A stretch of DNA of 64,000 nucleotides from Diplonema japonicum (taxonomy: Eukaryota > Euglenozoa > Diplonemea > Diplonemida > Diplonemidae), in assembly GCA_964019335.1 (NCBI GenBank), contig OZ025748.1, positions 124,001 through 188,000 on the forward strand, read 5' to 3'. The position numbers and the translations under genes were made by a program. The notes below the pieces were generated by a model. That model was not told the DNA's origin. It searched no databases and saw only the letters and a list, made by a program, of their open reading frames with translations. Shown in pieces: positions 30,590 through 40,609 of this stretch (its first letter is position 1; every line of letters begins with the position of its first letter).

Positions 30590-32367
30590 CCCCTAAACGC
30601 CCGGAGCCTATCTACGGTACCCCCCCATTTTCGTTGTTGCTTTGAATACTCAAAAAAAGGGCGGCATGCAACCATCGGAAGGTGCAAGGAAAGGGTAAAC
30701 GGTACTAAAATTTTCAATTCCAGGTGCCAGATTCAGATGAGAACTCTTAACTATGTGTGTAAGAGGGGGGTTGAGGGGGTACTTTTTATGTCCGATTTTG
30801 GGGGGTCTTGTCGTGGGGGGTCCGTGGAGTTATGGCTGGGGTAAATAGGGCAGCATTCAGCCCTATTTGGTGCCCTGAACTCTAGGATTGAGGTCAGTCT
30901 GGAGACTTTTTGGGGCTGTGGGATGAAAAAAGCAACTTGTGAGTTTTTTTTCCAGCTGGGGTAGCATGCAAGGGTAAAAAACACGTTTTGCATAAGGGGG
31001 TTTTGCAACAGGGGCACCACGTTTGCACCTTCTTCCCGCACCCAGGAACAGCACAGAGCACCCTCCTCACCTTCGTTCCGTTCATCATGGTCTCGGAGGT
31101 GTGATTTAGGGTCAAATCGAGACGTTTTGGGTATTTCTGAGTGAGGGAATCCTCATTGCTAGCGTGTTTGCGCTTGGGGGTCGGTGACGGTGTTGTCGGG
31201 GGTGTGTGCTATCGGCTTTTGGGGCATGGGTGAGAAGCTTGCCAACAAGTTCTTCTTTGAAGCTCGGGAAGCCATAATTTTTGCCACATTCCTTGCTCTT
31301 CTTCCAGATTATGGAGGAGTTGGCAACACAGCTTTCCAGGACCCAATAAAAAACGACCATGGTCCACTTCCGGGTTTTCATATGCCGAACTCCAGTCCCC
31401 TGGAGCTGGTCTTGCCGGTCAGGGGTCGACAGCAAACCCTTAGGAGTCGACAGCACGCATGACTAGGTCCTGTGTTGTGGACTTCTTGCTGAAAATGTTG
31501 AAATTCGCCAGGTAACAGTTTTATGAGTCGCATGTAGCGACTACCTTGATGCCCACCGAGTTGTTTTTTCGTGGTTCCATGACTTTTATTGTTGTCGGGA
31601 TAACACTGTCGTCAACAGACAACCACTTGCCAGGGGTCCGCACAGTCCTACACCGGTTGGCAATGATGTCAAGAAACCTGCGCATGAGGTGCAGTTTCAG
31701 GCCTTACTGATGTTTCCAGGTTGTCAAAGGTCGGCGCTGTATGTCAACGAATCGGTTTCCTCATTTTCTCAAAAGCCGGGATGGTTAAATTAGAATTTGT
31801 TGTCCAGTAGCTCTTCATATTCGGTGCCGAGCGTAAACCCATTAACAGGACCAACCCAAGCCAAATTTTGTACTCTGGGATGGAAGGATTCAGATTCCGC
31901 TGTTTTTTTGAACCGAAACGACCGTTCGTGGAAGAAACTATGAGCTCAAGGACTGCGTGTGTAAAAAAAAAGATTAAAAACACCCTCCTCATTGGTCGCT
32001 TCACCTAGAGGTGTCCTAAGCCCACCTTTTCACGGAAATGATATGTTTCGGGCCTTTGGGAGTATTTCTCCCACCCAAGCATCGTTTCCGGCCCCTCTTT
32101 GACCGCCTCATCGTCTTTTTCTTCTTTATCTGACCAGTCGGGGGAGACTCACGTTTTCGCTGCTATTTTGACCATCTGATTTCATTTTAAGCCAACCCTG
32201 CCGGTTTCAATTAAAACAAAACTTTTAACGCAAAATGTAGTTCCGAGACAAAATAAACCGCGCAACAATGCCATATTTTGAAGTCCAGGGGCCGTGTTCA
32301 AAAAAAAGTACTTAGCGAAAAAGCAAATTTTGAAATAAGGACAAAAACGTCCGCGGGCGTTTAGGGG
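30590..32367 (-). mobile_element. Decayed piggyBac-like transposon
   Basis: Ends share CCCCTAAACGCCCG as a perfect 14-bp inverted repeat, and both flanks show TTAT (30586-30589 and 32368-32371), a one-base variant of the TTAA target typical of piggyBac. Length is 1778 bp. The minus-strand interior carries piggyBac transposase fragments. GGGCGGCATGC just inside the left end (about 30659) also occurs near the right end of the 6491-8062 element, perhaps by chance. Confidence 0.8.
30894..32004 (-). pseudogene. piggyBac transposase, fragmented
   Basis: Read on the minus strand. An N-terminal piece (32004-31744) has the pattern LELIVSSTN followed by an EYKIWLGLVLLMGL stretch and YW, as in the piggyBac catalytic domain. 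A middle piece (31456-31112) has RKWTMVVFYWVLES, and the last piece (31115-30894) holds a cysteine/histidine cluster (CAVPGCGKKVQTWCPCC...CFLPLH) like the piggyBac C-terminal RING/PHD-like finger. The pieces lie in different frames with gaps, so no active protein is encoded. Confidence 0.75.
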
Positions 32368-32371
32368 TTAT

Positions 32372-32387
32372 TTTATTTTATTTTTTT

Positions 32388-32429
<42 letters not shown>

Positions 32430-33847
32430 GAAAAAGGCCACGAACTCTATTTGTTTTTCTTGTTTTTCCTCTTTTCTTTCCTTTTCCATATATACTTCCT
32501 TCAGATGCCAGCCAGGGGAGACATGTTGAGTTGTCCCACAACTATACACCGATATTTTCTTTTTTTTTTGAAAAACATTTTCTTTTCTTCCGCGGGGTTA
32601 GTTGCTTACTTCGTTCCCCCCAATCATAGAGGGGGAAAAAAAAAAGAAAAAAGAAAAAGAAAAAGAACAAATCCTCCCTCCCTTTCCACATCAGGACACC
32701 GGCCAGGGGCTCAAAGTCTGTCGTTATATGCGTGGTTTAAAAAAAAAGGGGGGGGGGAGAGGACATGGGGGTAAAAAAAACAAAAAAAGAGGGGTTTCCT
32801 TACTCTGTCTGAAGCCCTTTAGGAAAATACAGTTTGCACTCCTCCTAGAAACTCAAGGGAGAGAAGAGGGGAAAAAAAAAGAAGGAAAAAAAAAAGAAGA
32901 ATGAATGACAAGAGAAAAAAGAAATAAAAGATAAAAAAAAAAAAAAAATGTGGCATCCTAACAGGTGAGACAAAGAAAAAAAAAAAGAAAGAAGAAAGCA
33001 CAGAAGGCTTTTTTTTTTTTTTTTTTTTTTTCCCGTGTCACACCCCACTCCGCCTTTCCTTTTTTATTTTATTTAAAAAAAAAAGATTTTTTTTTTATTA
33101 TTATTATTGTTAAAGAATTGCGGATGACTAATCCCCTCTTTATTTTTTTTTAAACTCCCTGTTTATATTTGTTTATGGCTGAGACCTTTTTTCTGTTTCC
33201 TCCATCCTCTCCTTCTCTTCTTTGAGGTTGTCCCAGAGGTATAACTTATTGTTCAGTTGAGAGGCACGTGGTGTGAAAAACATAGCCAATGGGAACAGCT
33301 CGAGGAGGAAAGGAAGAGGGAAAAAAAAAAAAAATAAGGGGGTATTCTTTCTTTTTTTTTTTTTTTAGATTGCCCAAGGAGAATGTATGGCACACTGGAC
33401 GATGCATATTGCGCGTATGGAGTAGTACTTTACTTTTTTTTTTTTTTTTTTTTCCCGTATGCGCTCCAGTTGATGGCATTCCACCCCCCCCCCCTTTTTT
33501 TCCGTAAAAATTCACAAGCAAAAAGAAAGAATTTAAAAAAATAAAATAAAAGATTTACCCACCTCGCGAGTACTAAAACACTTTTTTTTTTTTGAATAGA
33601 GAGGGAATTGAGGAACTATTTTGTGTAGGGAAAAAAAAAAAGAAAAGCCCCCCTTTGTCTGACCCGTGGCTAGTTGACAAAAAAAAATAAAAACAACGAG
33701 GTGAGAAAACATCACCCAAAGAAAAAAAAAATAGTTTTTTTTGCAACTAAGCATCCGGCAAAGGAGGGCAAAAATCACAGGGTTCACTCTACCCCCCCCT
33801 TTTTTTATTCCCCGTTTGTTTTTTTGTTTTTTTCCCCTCCCCTCTCT

Positions 33848-33882
<35 letters not shown>

Positions 33883-33970
33883 CCCCTCCACTCCCTTTTT
33901 TTTTCCCTTTTTTTTTTCCCCCCCCATATTACAGTTATTACAAAAAAAAAAAAAAATAGGGTAAAAAAAA
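32372..33970. other. Intergenic homopolymer region
   Basis: A, T, C and G runs with scattered unique DNA (32480-32620, 33160-33300). No gene recognised. The final pyrimidine-rich block (33780-33935) and AG sites before 33971 probably serve trans-splicing of the dynactin gene. Confidence 0.65.
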
Positions 33971-36900
33971 ATGGAAAACGTGAGCATAGAGGTTGGGTGC
34001 AAAGTAGCAGCTGAAACAAAGGACGGAACTAAGTACGGAATAGCTAGGTTTGTGGGATCCACGTATTTCGCCCCCGGGAAATGGGTAGGGGTGGAATTAG
34101 ATTCCCCTGATGGGAAGAATGACGGTACCGTACAAGAACGCAGATATTTCAGTTGCGAAAAGAACCACGGTATCTTTGTAAAAATTGAGTCGTGCACTGC
34201 CGTGACTAAGGCACCACCTCCGCAAACCCCGAGGGACAAACGGGCAGAGGAGGAAGGACGGCCAAAAGACCAAACCCCCCCTGCAGTCGAAGAACAGCCA
34301 AAACCACAACAACAACAACAACCGAAAAGAAAACCTGACGCTTCACCATCTCCTCCCCCCGCTGTTAAAATTAAAAGAACACCCCCTCCGTCCGCCTCAC
34401 CTCCTGCGAGATCTCCAAAACCAGCGGCAAAACTTCCTTCTTTGAAATTAGAAAAAGTCCCGGTGAAGGAAGACGCAGCCAGCAGCGGTGGGGGCAGCAT
34501 GCCAATGGTAACACCTAGAATCTCCGAGGACGTAAGGCTCCTCAACGAGCAGAAAAAAAATCTGGAGGAAAAACTGAAGGAGAAAACAGCCGCGCTCACA
34601 GAATTGCAGCAAAAAACCGCCAAAGAAAAAGAAGAAGCGAAGGCGGAACTGAAACAGAAGTACGACGCTGCGAAAAGAACAGACTCTGCAAAAATCGCGG
34701 ATCTCACCGAAAAGCTCCGCGAGGCCGAGATCAACATCGAGACCCTCGAGCTGGACCTCGAAATCAACCAAGAAGAGAAACTCCTCCTCGAGGAACAAAT
34801 GGCAAAATTCATCGACACCGCAAGAGAAACCCACGCCATAGACGAGATCCCAGATGATCCTTCAGAAAAAGACACACGAATCCAATCCCTCTCAAACTCA
34901 ATAGCTCAGCTTGATATGATAATCTTAACCTTAACACATGAAAAGGACGTTTTAAAACAAGAAGTTTCATCTTTGAAACCCTACAAGGAAAAATCCCCTG
35001 TTCTCGAGGCTAAAATCAAAGACCTCTCCCAACGCTTGGACGAAAACGAGGAATTAGAAGAAGACCTGGAAGAAGCCTACGACGTTATATCCCTCCTAAA
35101 GGAGGAGAAGGCTGACCTCACCGTGAAATATTCTGAATACAAAGAACTCGCAGAACTTTCCAGCGAGCTCGAACACGCGCAAGGCGTGGAACTAGAAAAG
35201 GTCCGTGAAGAATACGAAGAACTACTCGAGGAAAAATCCGAGTTTGAGGTCCGTCTGGGGAAGAGCAAGCAACAACAAGCCGAATCTTTCAAAGACATCG
35301 AAGGTTACAAACGGAAAATAGAATATTACGAGAAGGAAATGAGAATGTTAGACGACAACCTCACCACTGCTCAACAAGACCTTCAAATGGGGAAGGACCG
35401 CGAAAGAAAAGCCGTTGGAACCGTTCAGTTCACCACAGAACTGGAACGAAATGCGAAAAGATGGACCATCGCAGAACAAAACATGAAGCACGCAATGTCC
35501 GAACAGTACAAAGAATGGATCTGCGACTTCCTTCCAACCAATCTGGTAGAGGCAGAGACACCAATTTTAGACATAATGTCTACCTTGGAAAGATGTCTAT
35601 TCTACGCACAACACACGATCGACACGGTAACAACACTGTGCAACCTTCGCTTGCAACAGATTCCGCAGCCGGAAAACGGTTATGAACAGCTTGCTAACGG
35701 ATTGTACAACGATGCCCACTGGGAGTCTTTCGAAACTACCGGTTTAAAACACATTTTTACGTACCACATGTGGGCGTTATCGTTCGCGCTTCAAAGAGTT
35801 CAGTCTATCGCTTGTCGCGTGCCTGATGCGGCGGCGGTCTTATTGGACGGGAACATCTCAAAAAGTTTGCAAAAAATCGAGGTTCAGCAGCTGGCCATCA
35901 TCGAAGCCGTGCACAACGACAACATCACGTACGAATTCTTCGCAAGCACCGTTCCAAATATGTTCGCCAACGTCGAAAAAATCTGGACGCACGGCGAAAA
36001 AATAGCAGAGGAACACAACCTCGGCATCGCATCAGGCACGCTCCTCTTCTTCGTCAACTGCCTCTTAAGCCTCGCGTCCATCGTCGATATGCAAACAACT
36101 TGTATTGAACGGTATCTGAAGGCGCATCCTTTACACAATGATGATCCTCGTAACGAGCCTCTCTCGGAGATCACGAGCAGTATAGCTTTGATACTGAAGA
36201 ACAAAACAGACATATGCAGCCGGATGGAGAATCTCTACGAAGATCTTGAACAAACCGAGGTTCAGGTAATTCAACCTTTGGAGGGTTTTTCACGTATGAA
36301 GGCAATGGGTGTTCACCTTGCCAATTGCGTCTTGAAGCTACGAACCGTCACCTTGATGATGAAAGACCGCGCGCTTGATGTTAAGCATGGTACGGTGTCC
36401 GCGCAGGATGGGCTTTTGTCGAAACAGATTTTGTCGGGTTTGACTGGGGTGTTTGTTGATACGAGACAGATGGCTCTGAAAGAGTTCATGGAGGCGACTA
36501 GAGGGGAGGACACTCGTCTTGCGGCGTACGATGCCCGAGCGCACCTTACGCTTCCCCTCTTCGTCAGCAACAAGGACGCGCTGGAAAAATTCCATGTGAT
36601 TGATGATTCTGGTGCGCTGCCCGACCTTCTCACCGACGTTGCAAATGTTTCTTTAAAAGTCTGGGCCGATCTTCAGAAACAGTACTGGGAGGTCGATCCG
36701 CAGGCTGCAGCGTTGAGCGACACACCGAAGGAGGTCATTGCGCCAAGCCCGCATGTTCCTCGAGCTATGGAGGTGTGAGGGAGGGGGGAAAAAAAAAAAG
36801 AATCTGCACAGATCCGACAATCGCTTGCATCCGTCAGCGATTTGCTGGAGAAGATAAGCACGGGGCAAAAAATGTTTGCTGAGGTATTTTTTTTTTTTTA

Positions 36901-37682
36901 TTATTTTGTTTCTAACACAATTAATGCAGGAAAAGAATGCCCGTTGCAAAATGGAGGAGGAGCTGGCAGAGAGCCTGCTTGAGGTTGACAAGCTTCGGAT
37001 GATAGCGGAGAACGTGAACGAGGGCAACAGAACTGTAGAAGAGCTTCGTGCTGAGGTGGCTGAACTAAAGGGTATGGAAACAAGTTTTTTTTTTTTTTTT
37101 TTTTTTAAATTCACCCCTGCAGAATCTGGGGTGAAAGAGAAGAAAGGGCTTGTGAAGGAATACAGCGAAGCGATTAGCAATCTTAAATCGCAGATCCAGA
37201 GTGAACGGGAGGACAAGGAGGAGCTGGTGCAAGCCTACAAGAAAAAAAAGATAGAGGCCACAAAAGAGGTGGGAGCAGGTGTTTCCGGGCATGAAATCGA
37301 AAAATGGAGGTCTGCCCTTGCCTTCTCCCAGAAGCAGCTTTCTCAAGCGAAATCTGGTACACGCGACGCAAAGGTCGAGTCATGGGCCCACGGCAGGGCT
37401 CCCCCCGACCCGTCTCTCCGCGAGCTTCTCGACAGGTCAAGGCACCTCCAGGCAAGCCTGACCCCTTCTATCGTCACCGCTTCCGTTCCTAACCTCACTG
37501 TGCCTTCTGCTACTATTGCTGCCTTAGGAAGTATGCGTGCCGATAAGGAGGCGATGGCTAAGAAAATCGTATGGAAAAAAAAAAAAAAAAAAAAAAAAAT
37601 TCAGACTGAACTTCGATCACTCCAAGCCCAGACCCTCGCTGTGAAGAGATTACAGAACAGGATTGAAAACCCAAACGCGTAA
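33971..37682 (+). CDS. DCTN1: Dynactin p150Glued (DCTN1) homologue, 4 introns
   Basis: Exons 33971-36772, 36812-36883, 36930-37071, 37123-37568 and 37605-37682 encode about 1179 residues, close to animal p150Glued. Residues about 5-75 form a CAP-Gly domain with the tubulin/EB1-binding GKNDG motif and GIFVK. A basic, Pro-rich linker follows (about 80-175), then coiled coils (about 180-500; 955-1080) flanking a helical region (500-930) that fits the dynactin middle and intercoil domain. Dynactin activates dynein and binds microtubules and cargo. All introns are in the last quarter, 36-51 nt long, with GT and AG ends around an A or T run. The start follows a run of A. Confidence 0.85.
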
Positions 37683-38049
37683 AAAAGGGGGCAAGAGAAA
37701 GAAAGAAAAAAAAAAGAAAAAAAAAGGAGGAGGGATAAGGGAGGGGTTCTTTTTCTCTTTTTTAAGGAAAGAAAGATGAAGGGGACAGAAGTAGGAAAAA
37801 AAAAGAAGAAGAAAAAAAAAAAAAAGAAAAGTGTGACGCCGGGACACTCGATTTTTTTTTTTTCTCTTTTTCTACCTGCCACCTGTCGTGTCTTTATAGT
37901 TAGCAAACTTCCCGCTGTACAGTTGTCAGTGCCGTCTCCTGTATGCAGAACACATCGGGATCCAGTTCTGTTCCTTTTAACACCCGTCTTTGGTCTCGCA
38001 CTCGCGGCTCTCTCCGCAACACGCGTTCCTCTTTGAGGCCTTTGCAGAG

Positions 38050-38140
38050 GCTGAACTAACAAGATGTTGGGAGCTCAGCACGGTAAGTTGTCCAGGGTCC
38101 CTTTGCCAGGGTGTGCCCGTTTGTTTCAACACAACAAAAC
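38050..38140 (+). repeat. Unnamed repeat, copy 1
   Basis: Carries GCTGAAC, GTTGGGAG, AGCACGG, GTCCAGGGTCCCTTTG and GGTGTGCCCGTTTGT. The middle (GGCTCTTGCAGTGC) is missing, and it passes directly to TTTCAACACAAC. Confidence 0.7.
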
Positions 38141-38272
38141 TATGAGGGGCGGGGGAGAAAAAAAAAAAAAAAAAAAAAAAAAGTACCTGCAGCAGTATCT
38201 GCAGGATTATTATCATTTTTAACCATTTGAATTTGAAAAAAAAAAAAGAAAAAAAAAGGGGGGGGAAAAGAA

Positions 38273-38380
38273 AGCTGACAGGGCCCCTTTGTCGGGGTGT
38301 GCCCGTTTGTGGCTCTTGCAGTGCCTCAAGCATCTCAACATAACACATCAACGAGATTTTGAAGCATCCCAATTTATAGC
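38273..38380 (+). repeat. Unnamed repeat, copy 2
   Basis: Has CCCTTTGTCGGGGTGTGCCC, GTTTGTGGCTCTTGCAGTGC, then CTCAAGCATCTCAACA and CACATCAACGAGATT. The upstream part is missing. Its end runs into the palindrome. Confidence 0.75.
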
Positions 38381-38394
38381 TATTTACTGCCAAC

Positions 38395-38503
38395 AAGTAA
38401 TGACTTTACCGTTACCTCGAGGTTCCGCATTTTACCGTCGAGGGCCCGCAGGGCCCGAGATGGTAAAAAAATGCGGAACCGAGAGGTCGGTAAAGCATTA
38501 CTT
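38395..38503. repeat. 109-bp imperfect palindrome
   Basis: The left arm starts AAGTAATG, continues CTTTACCG, ACCTCGAGG and TTCCGCATTTTACC, and reaches a GGGCCCGCAGGGCCC centre. The right arm is its reverse complement with a few mismatches and ends CATTACTT. As RNA it would form a long hairpin. The right arm with the following 80 bp also occurs near 10995. Confidence 0.85.
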
Positions 38504-38810
38504 GGCGGTAGGTAAGTGGTTTTATTTCACGACACTCTGATTACTTCACCACGAGGGGCACAAAGGGGTGACAAGGGGTACAACAAGAGAGGGGTTACAA
38601 AGGTTACAATACAAGTTGTTTTCCCTCCTTTTGTTGACTTAGAGCTGCCGCTGTCGCTGGTATTGCCACTGTCACCATCTCTAATCAGGCCTTCCCATAC
38701 CTGGCGCGGCCGCTGGCACCAATGGTAACAAGGCCTAGCGTGAAGTTATGGGCCCCCCAGTGCGTGAAGTAATTTCTGAAGAGTAAAATAAAAAAAAAAA
38801 AAAAGAAAAA

Positions 38811-38950
38811 GCTGAGCCCATGGATGCTGAGACCCCCAGCACAGCAGGGTGCCCAGGGCGCTCTTTTTAGGGTGGTCCGTTTGTGGCCCTTGTAGTGCGC
38901 TAGAGTGAACCTTAGTCATCTTAATCACATCAGCGGCAGCGAGATTTTTT
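38811..38950 (+). repeat. Unnamed repeat, copy 3
   Basis: Diverged copy: GCTGAG, AGCACAGCAGGGTGCCCAGG, CCGTTTGTGGCCCTTG, AGTGCGCT, and CACATCAGCGGCAGCGAGAT before a T run. Confidence 0.7.
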
Positions 38951-39073
38951 TTTTTCTTTTTCTTTTTTCTTTGTGCGCATCATGGTTGCACGTGGGTATT
39001 TGGACAATTGGCCAAAATAAAAAAAAGGGGGGTGGGGGGTGGAAAAGCTAACCAATTAGTTTCTGGAAAACTC

Positions 39074-39110
<37 letters not shown>

Positions 39111-39156
39111 CCTAAGAATTACTGAAAACGTTGTTTTACCCTCCCTCCCCAGAAGG

Positions 39157-39310
39157 GCTGAACCAACAAGGTGTTGGGACTCCAGCACGGCAAGGGTGTC
39201 CGGGGTCCCTTTGTCGGGGTGTGCCCGTTTGTGGCTCTTGCAGTGCACTTGTGAGCCCCAAGCATTTCAACACAACACATCAGCGAGATTCATTGAAGCA
39301 CCCGCAATTT
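39157..39310 (+). repeat. Unnamed repeat, copy 4 (most complete)
   Basis: GCTGAACCAACAAGGTGTTG, AGCACGGCAAGGGTGTCC, CCTTTGTCGGGGTGTGCCC, GTTTGTGGCTCTTGCAGTGC, then AAGCATTTCAACACAAC and CACATCAGCGAGATT. It shares blocks with each of the other copies, so it may be nearest the ancestor. Confidence 0.8.
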
Positions 39311-39432
39311 TAAAAAAAAAAGGGGGCCCTGGGGGGGGGGGGGGGGGGGGGAGCCAAAGAACCAACAATGTCTTGGGACGAAACCTTCAGCAGCGAGCTT
39401 CGATGAACTCGGGAGGGAAGAAAAAAAAAAAA

Positions 39433-39580
39433 GCTGAGTACCACAGTGTTGGGCCTGAGCATGGCAGGGTGTCCAGGGTCGCTTTATCAATGGTGACCTG
39501 ACTTGGCCCCTGCAGTGCGCTTTATGTGACCCTTAAGCACCCAATTGAACCTCCACATGCAGCAAGATTGCCTTTTTTTT
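39433..39580 (+). repeat. Unnamed repeat, copy 5
   Basis: GCTGAGTACCACAGTGTTGG, AGCATGGCAGGGTGTCCAGG, then a diverged middle, GCCCCTGCAGTGCGCTT, and CACATGCAGCAAGATT before a long T run that leads to the next gene. Confidence 0.7.
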
Positions 39581-39660
39581 TTTTTTTTTTTTTTTTTAAA
39601 TCCAAACTTGGGGGGTATATAGAAGGTTCAAAAAAAAAAAAAAAAAAAAAAAAAAACACG

Positions 39661-40440
39661 ATGCTGGAAGCGGCTCTACAAGAGGCGGAGCTAGAACTCT
39701 TAGAACTACGGTTGGTCCAACAAGGCCAGCGCCAGGAGGAGCGGGAGGCAAAACTACTTGCCGCAGAGTGTGACAGGTTGAAGCAGAACTACGAACGAGA
39801 TTTGATAAGAAGCGAGAAGCGATCCATCGACAAGGCAAAGGAGGCAGAATGGCAGCTTAAGCTAATCGAGGCCTATGAGGAAGAACAACGAGAACTCGAG
39901 ATGGAACGGGAAAAGAAAGAAGAAGAAGAAGAACTGAACCGCCAAATCGAAGGGATGTCCCCCGAAGAAGCAGAAGCAGTCCTCGAGGAGATAAATGAGC
40001 TTAAATTCCTTCAAAACAAATACGAGAGCACAAAACTTTCTCTTGAAACACGCACGCAAAGAATCACAATGCAACTTGATGCACAAGATAAACTAACAGC
40101 CCGTTTATCTATTGAGCATCAGGATTTTGCCAAAACATGTGAAGCTGCTTATGAGGAGCTGGAGGGGTCTCAAAAAGCTGATTTCTACACCGAGTTCGTT
40201 GCCCCTGTAGAACAGCTTCAGATGAAGGAAGCAGCACGGAAACAAAGGGATCTCGAGGCCCTGCAACTGCAGCACCTGCAGTCCACCCGCACCGAGACGA
40301 GAAAGAGCCTCACAGCATTCGACGCAGAGCACCTCACAACACTTTCCATGGAAAAGCAGAACGAGGTCCTTGACGATCTGAACGAACTCCACCAGCTTAA
40401 GCAAAAAGTTTCAAAATTATGCTTAAGAGACGGGGCATAG
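39661..40440 (+). CDS. Coiled-coil protein of unknown function
   Basis: 259 residues from the ATG at 39661; upstream in-frame codons derive from T and A runs. Almost the whole protein is charged helix (Glu, Lys, Arg, Leu, Gln), with heptad-like spacing and an EREKKEEEEELNRQ stretch near residue 85. No globular domain, signal or membrane segment is visible. Such proteins are common in flagellar and cytoskeletal structures; nothing here proves that. Confidence 0.75.
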   Translation: MLEAALQEAELELLELRLVQQGQRQEEREAKLLAAECDRLKQNYERDLIRSEKRSIDKAKEAEWQLKLIEAYEEEQRELEMEREKKEEEEELNRQIEGMSPEEAEAVLEEINELKFLQNKYESTKLSLETRTQRITMQLDAQDKLTARLSIEHQDFAKTCEAAYEELEGSQKADFYTEFVAPVEQLQMKEAARKQRDLEALQLQHLQSTRTETRKSLTAFDAEHLTTLSMEKQNEVLDDLNELHQLKQKVSKLCLRDGA

Positions 40441-40609
40441 ATATCGACGGTTTTTAAAAAAAAATTTTTTTTTTTGATCCCCCCTGCTTCTGTGGGAGGG
40501 GAGGGCTTTTTTTTTTTTTTTTTTCCCCTTCTTTTTTTTTTTCCGAAGAGAGAAAAAAGGGGGGTGGAAAAAAAAAAGAAAAAAAAGAGAGAAAAAAAAA
40601 AAGAACGAG

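Larger units (their letters stand above)
37683..39660. other. Repeat-rich intergenic region
   Basis: Contains five same-orientation copies of an unnamed 90-155 bp repeat, a 109-bp near-perfect palindrome, and A/T/G runs. There is no protein gene; the open frames here are translations of the repeats. Confidence 0.75.

Noticed and set aside
36791-36800. Alternative AAAAG acceptor in the first dynactin intron
   Set aside because: It gives an early stop; CACAG at 36811 keeps frame and coiled-coil character.
38289-39501. Short + strand open frames between dynactin and the coiled-coil gene
   Set aside because: They are translations of the unnamed repeat copies and differ in frame from copy to copy, so the repeat is not conserved as protein.
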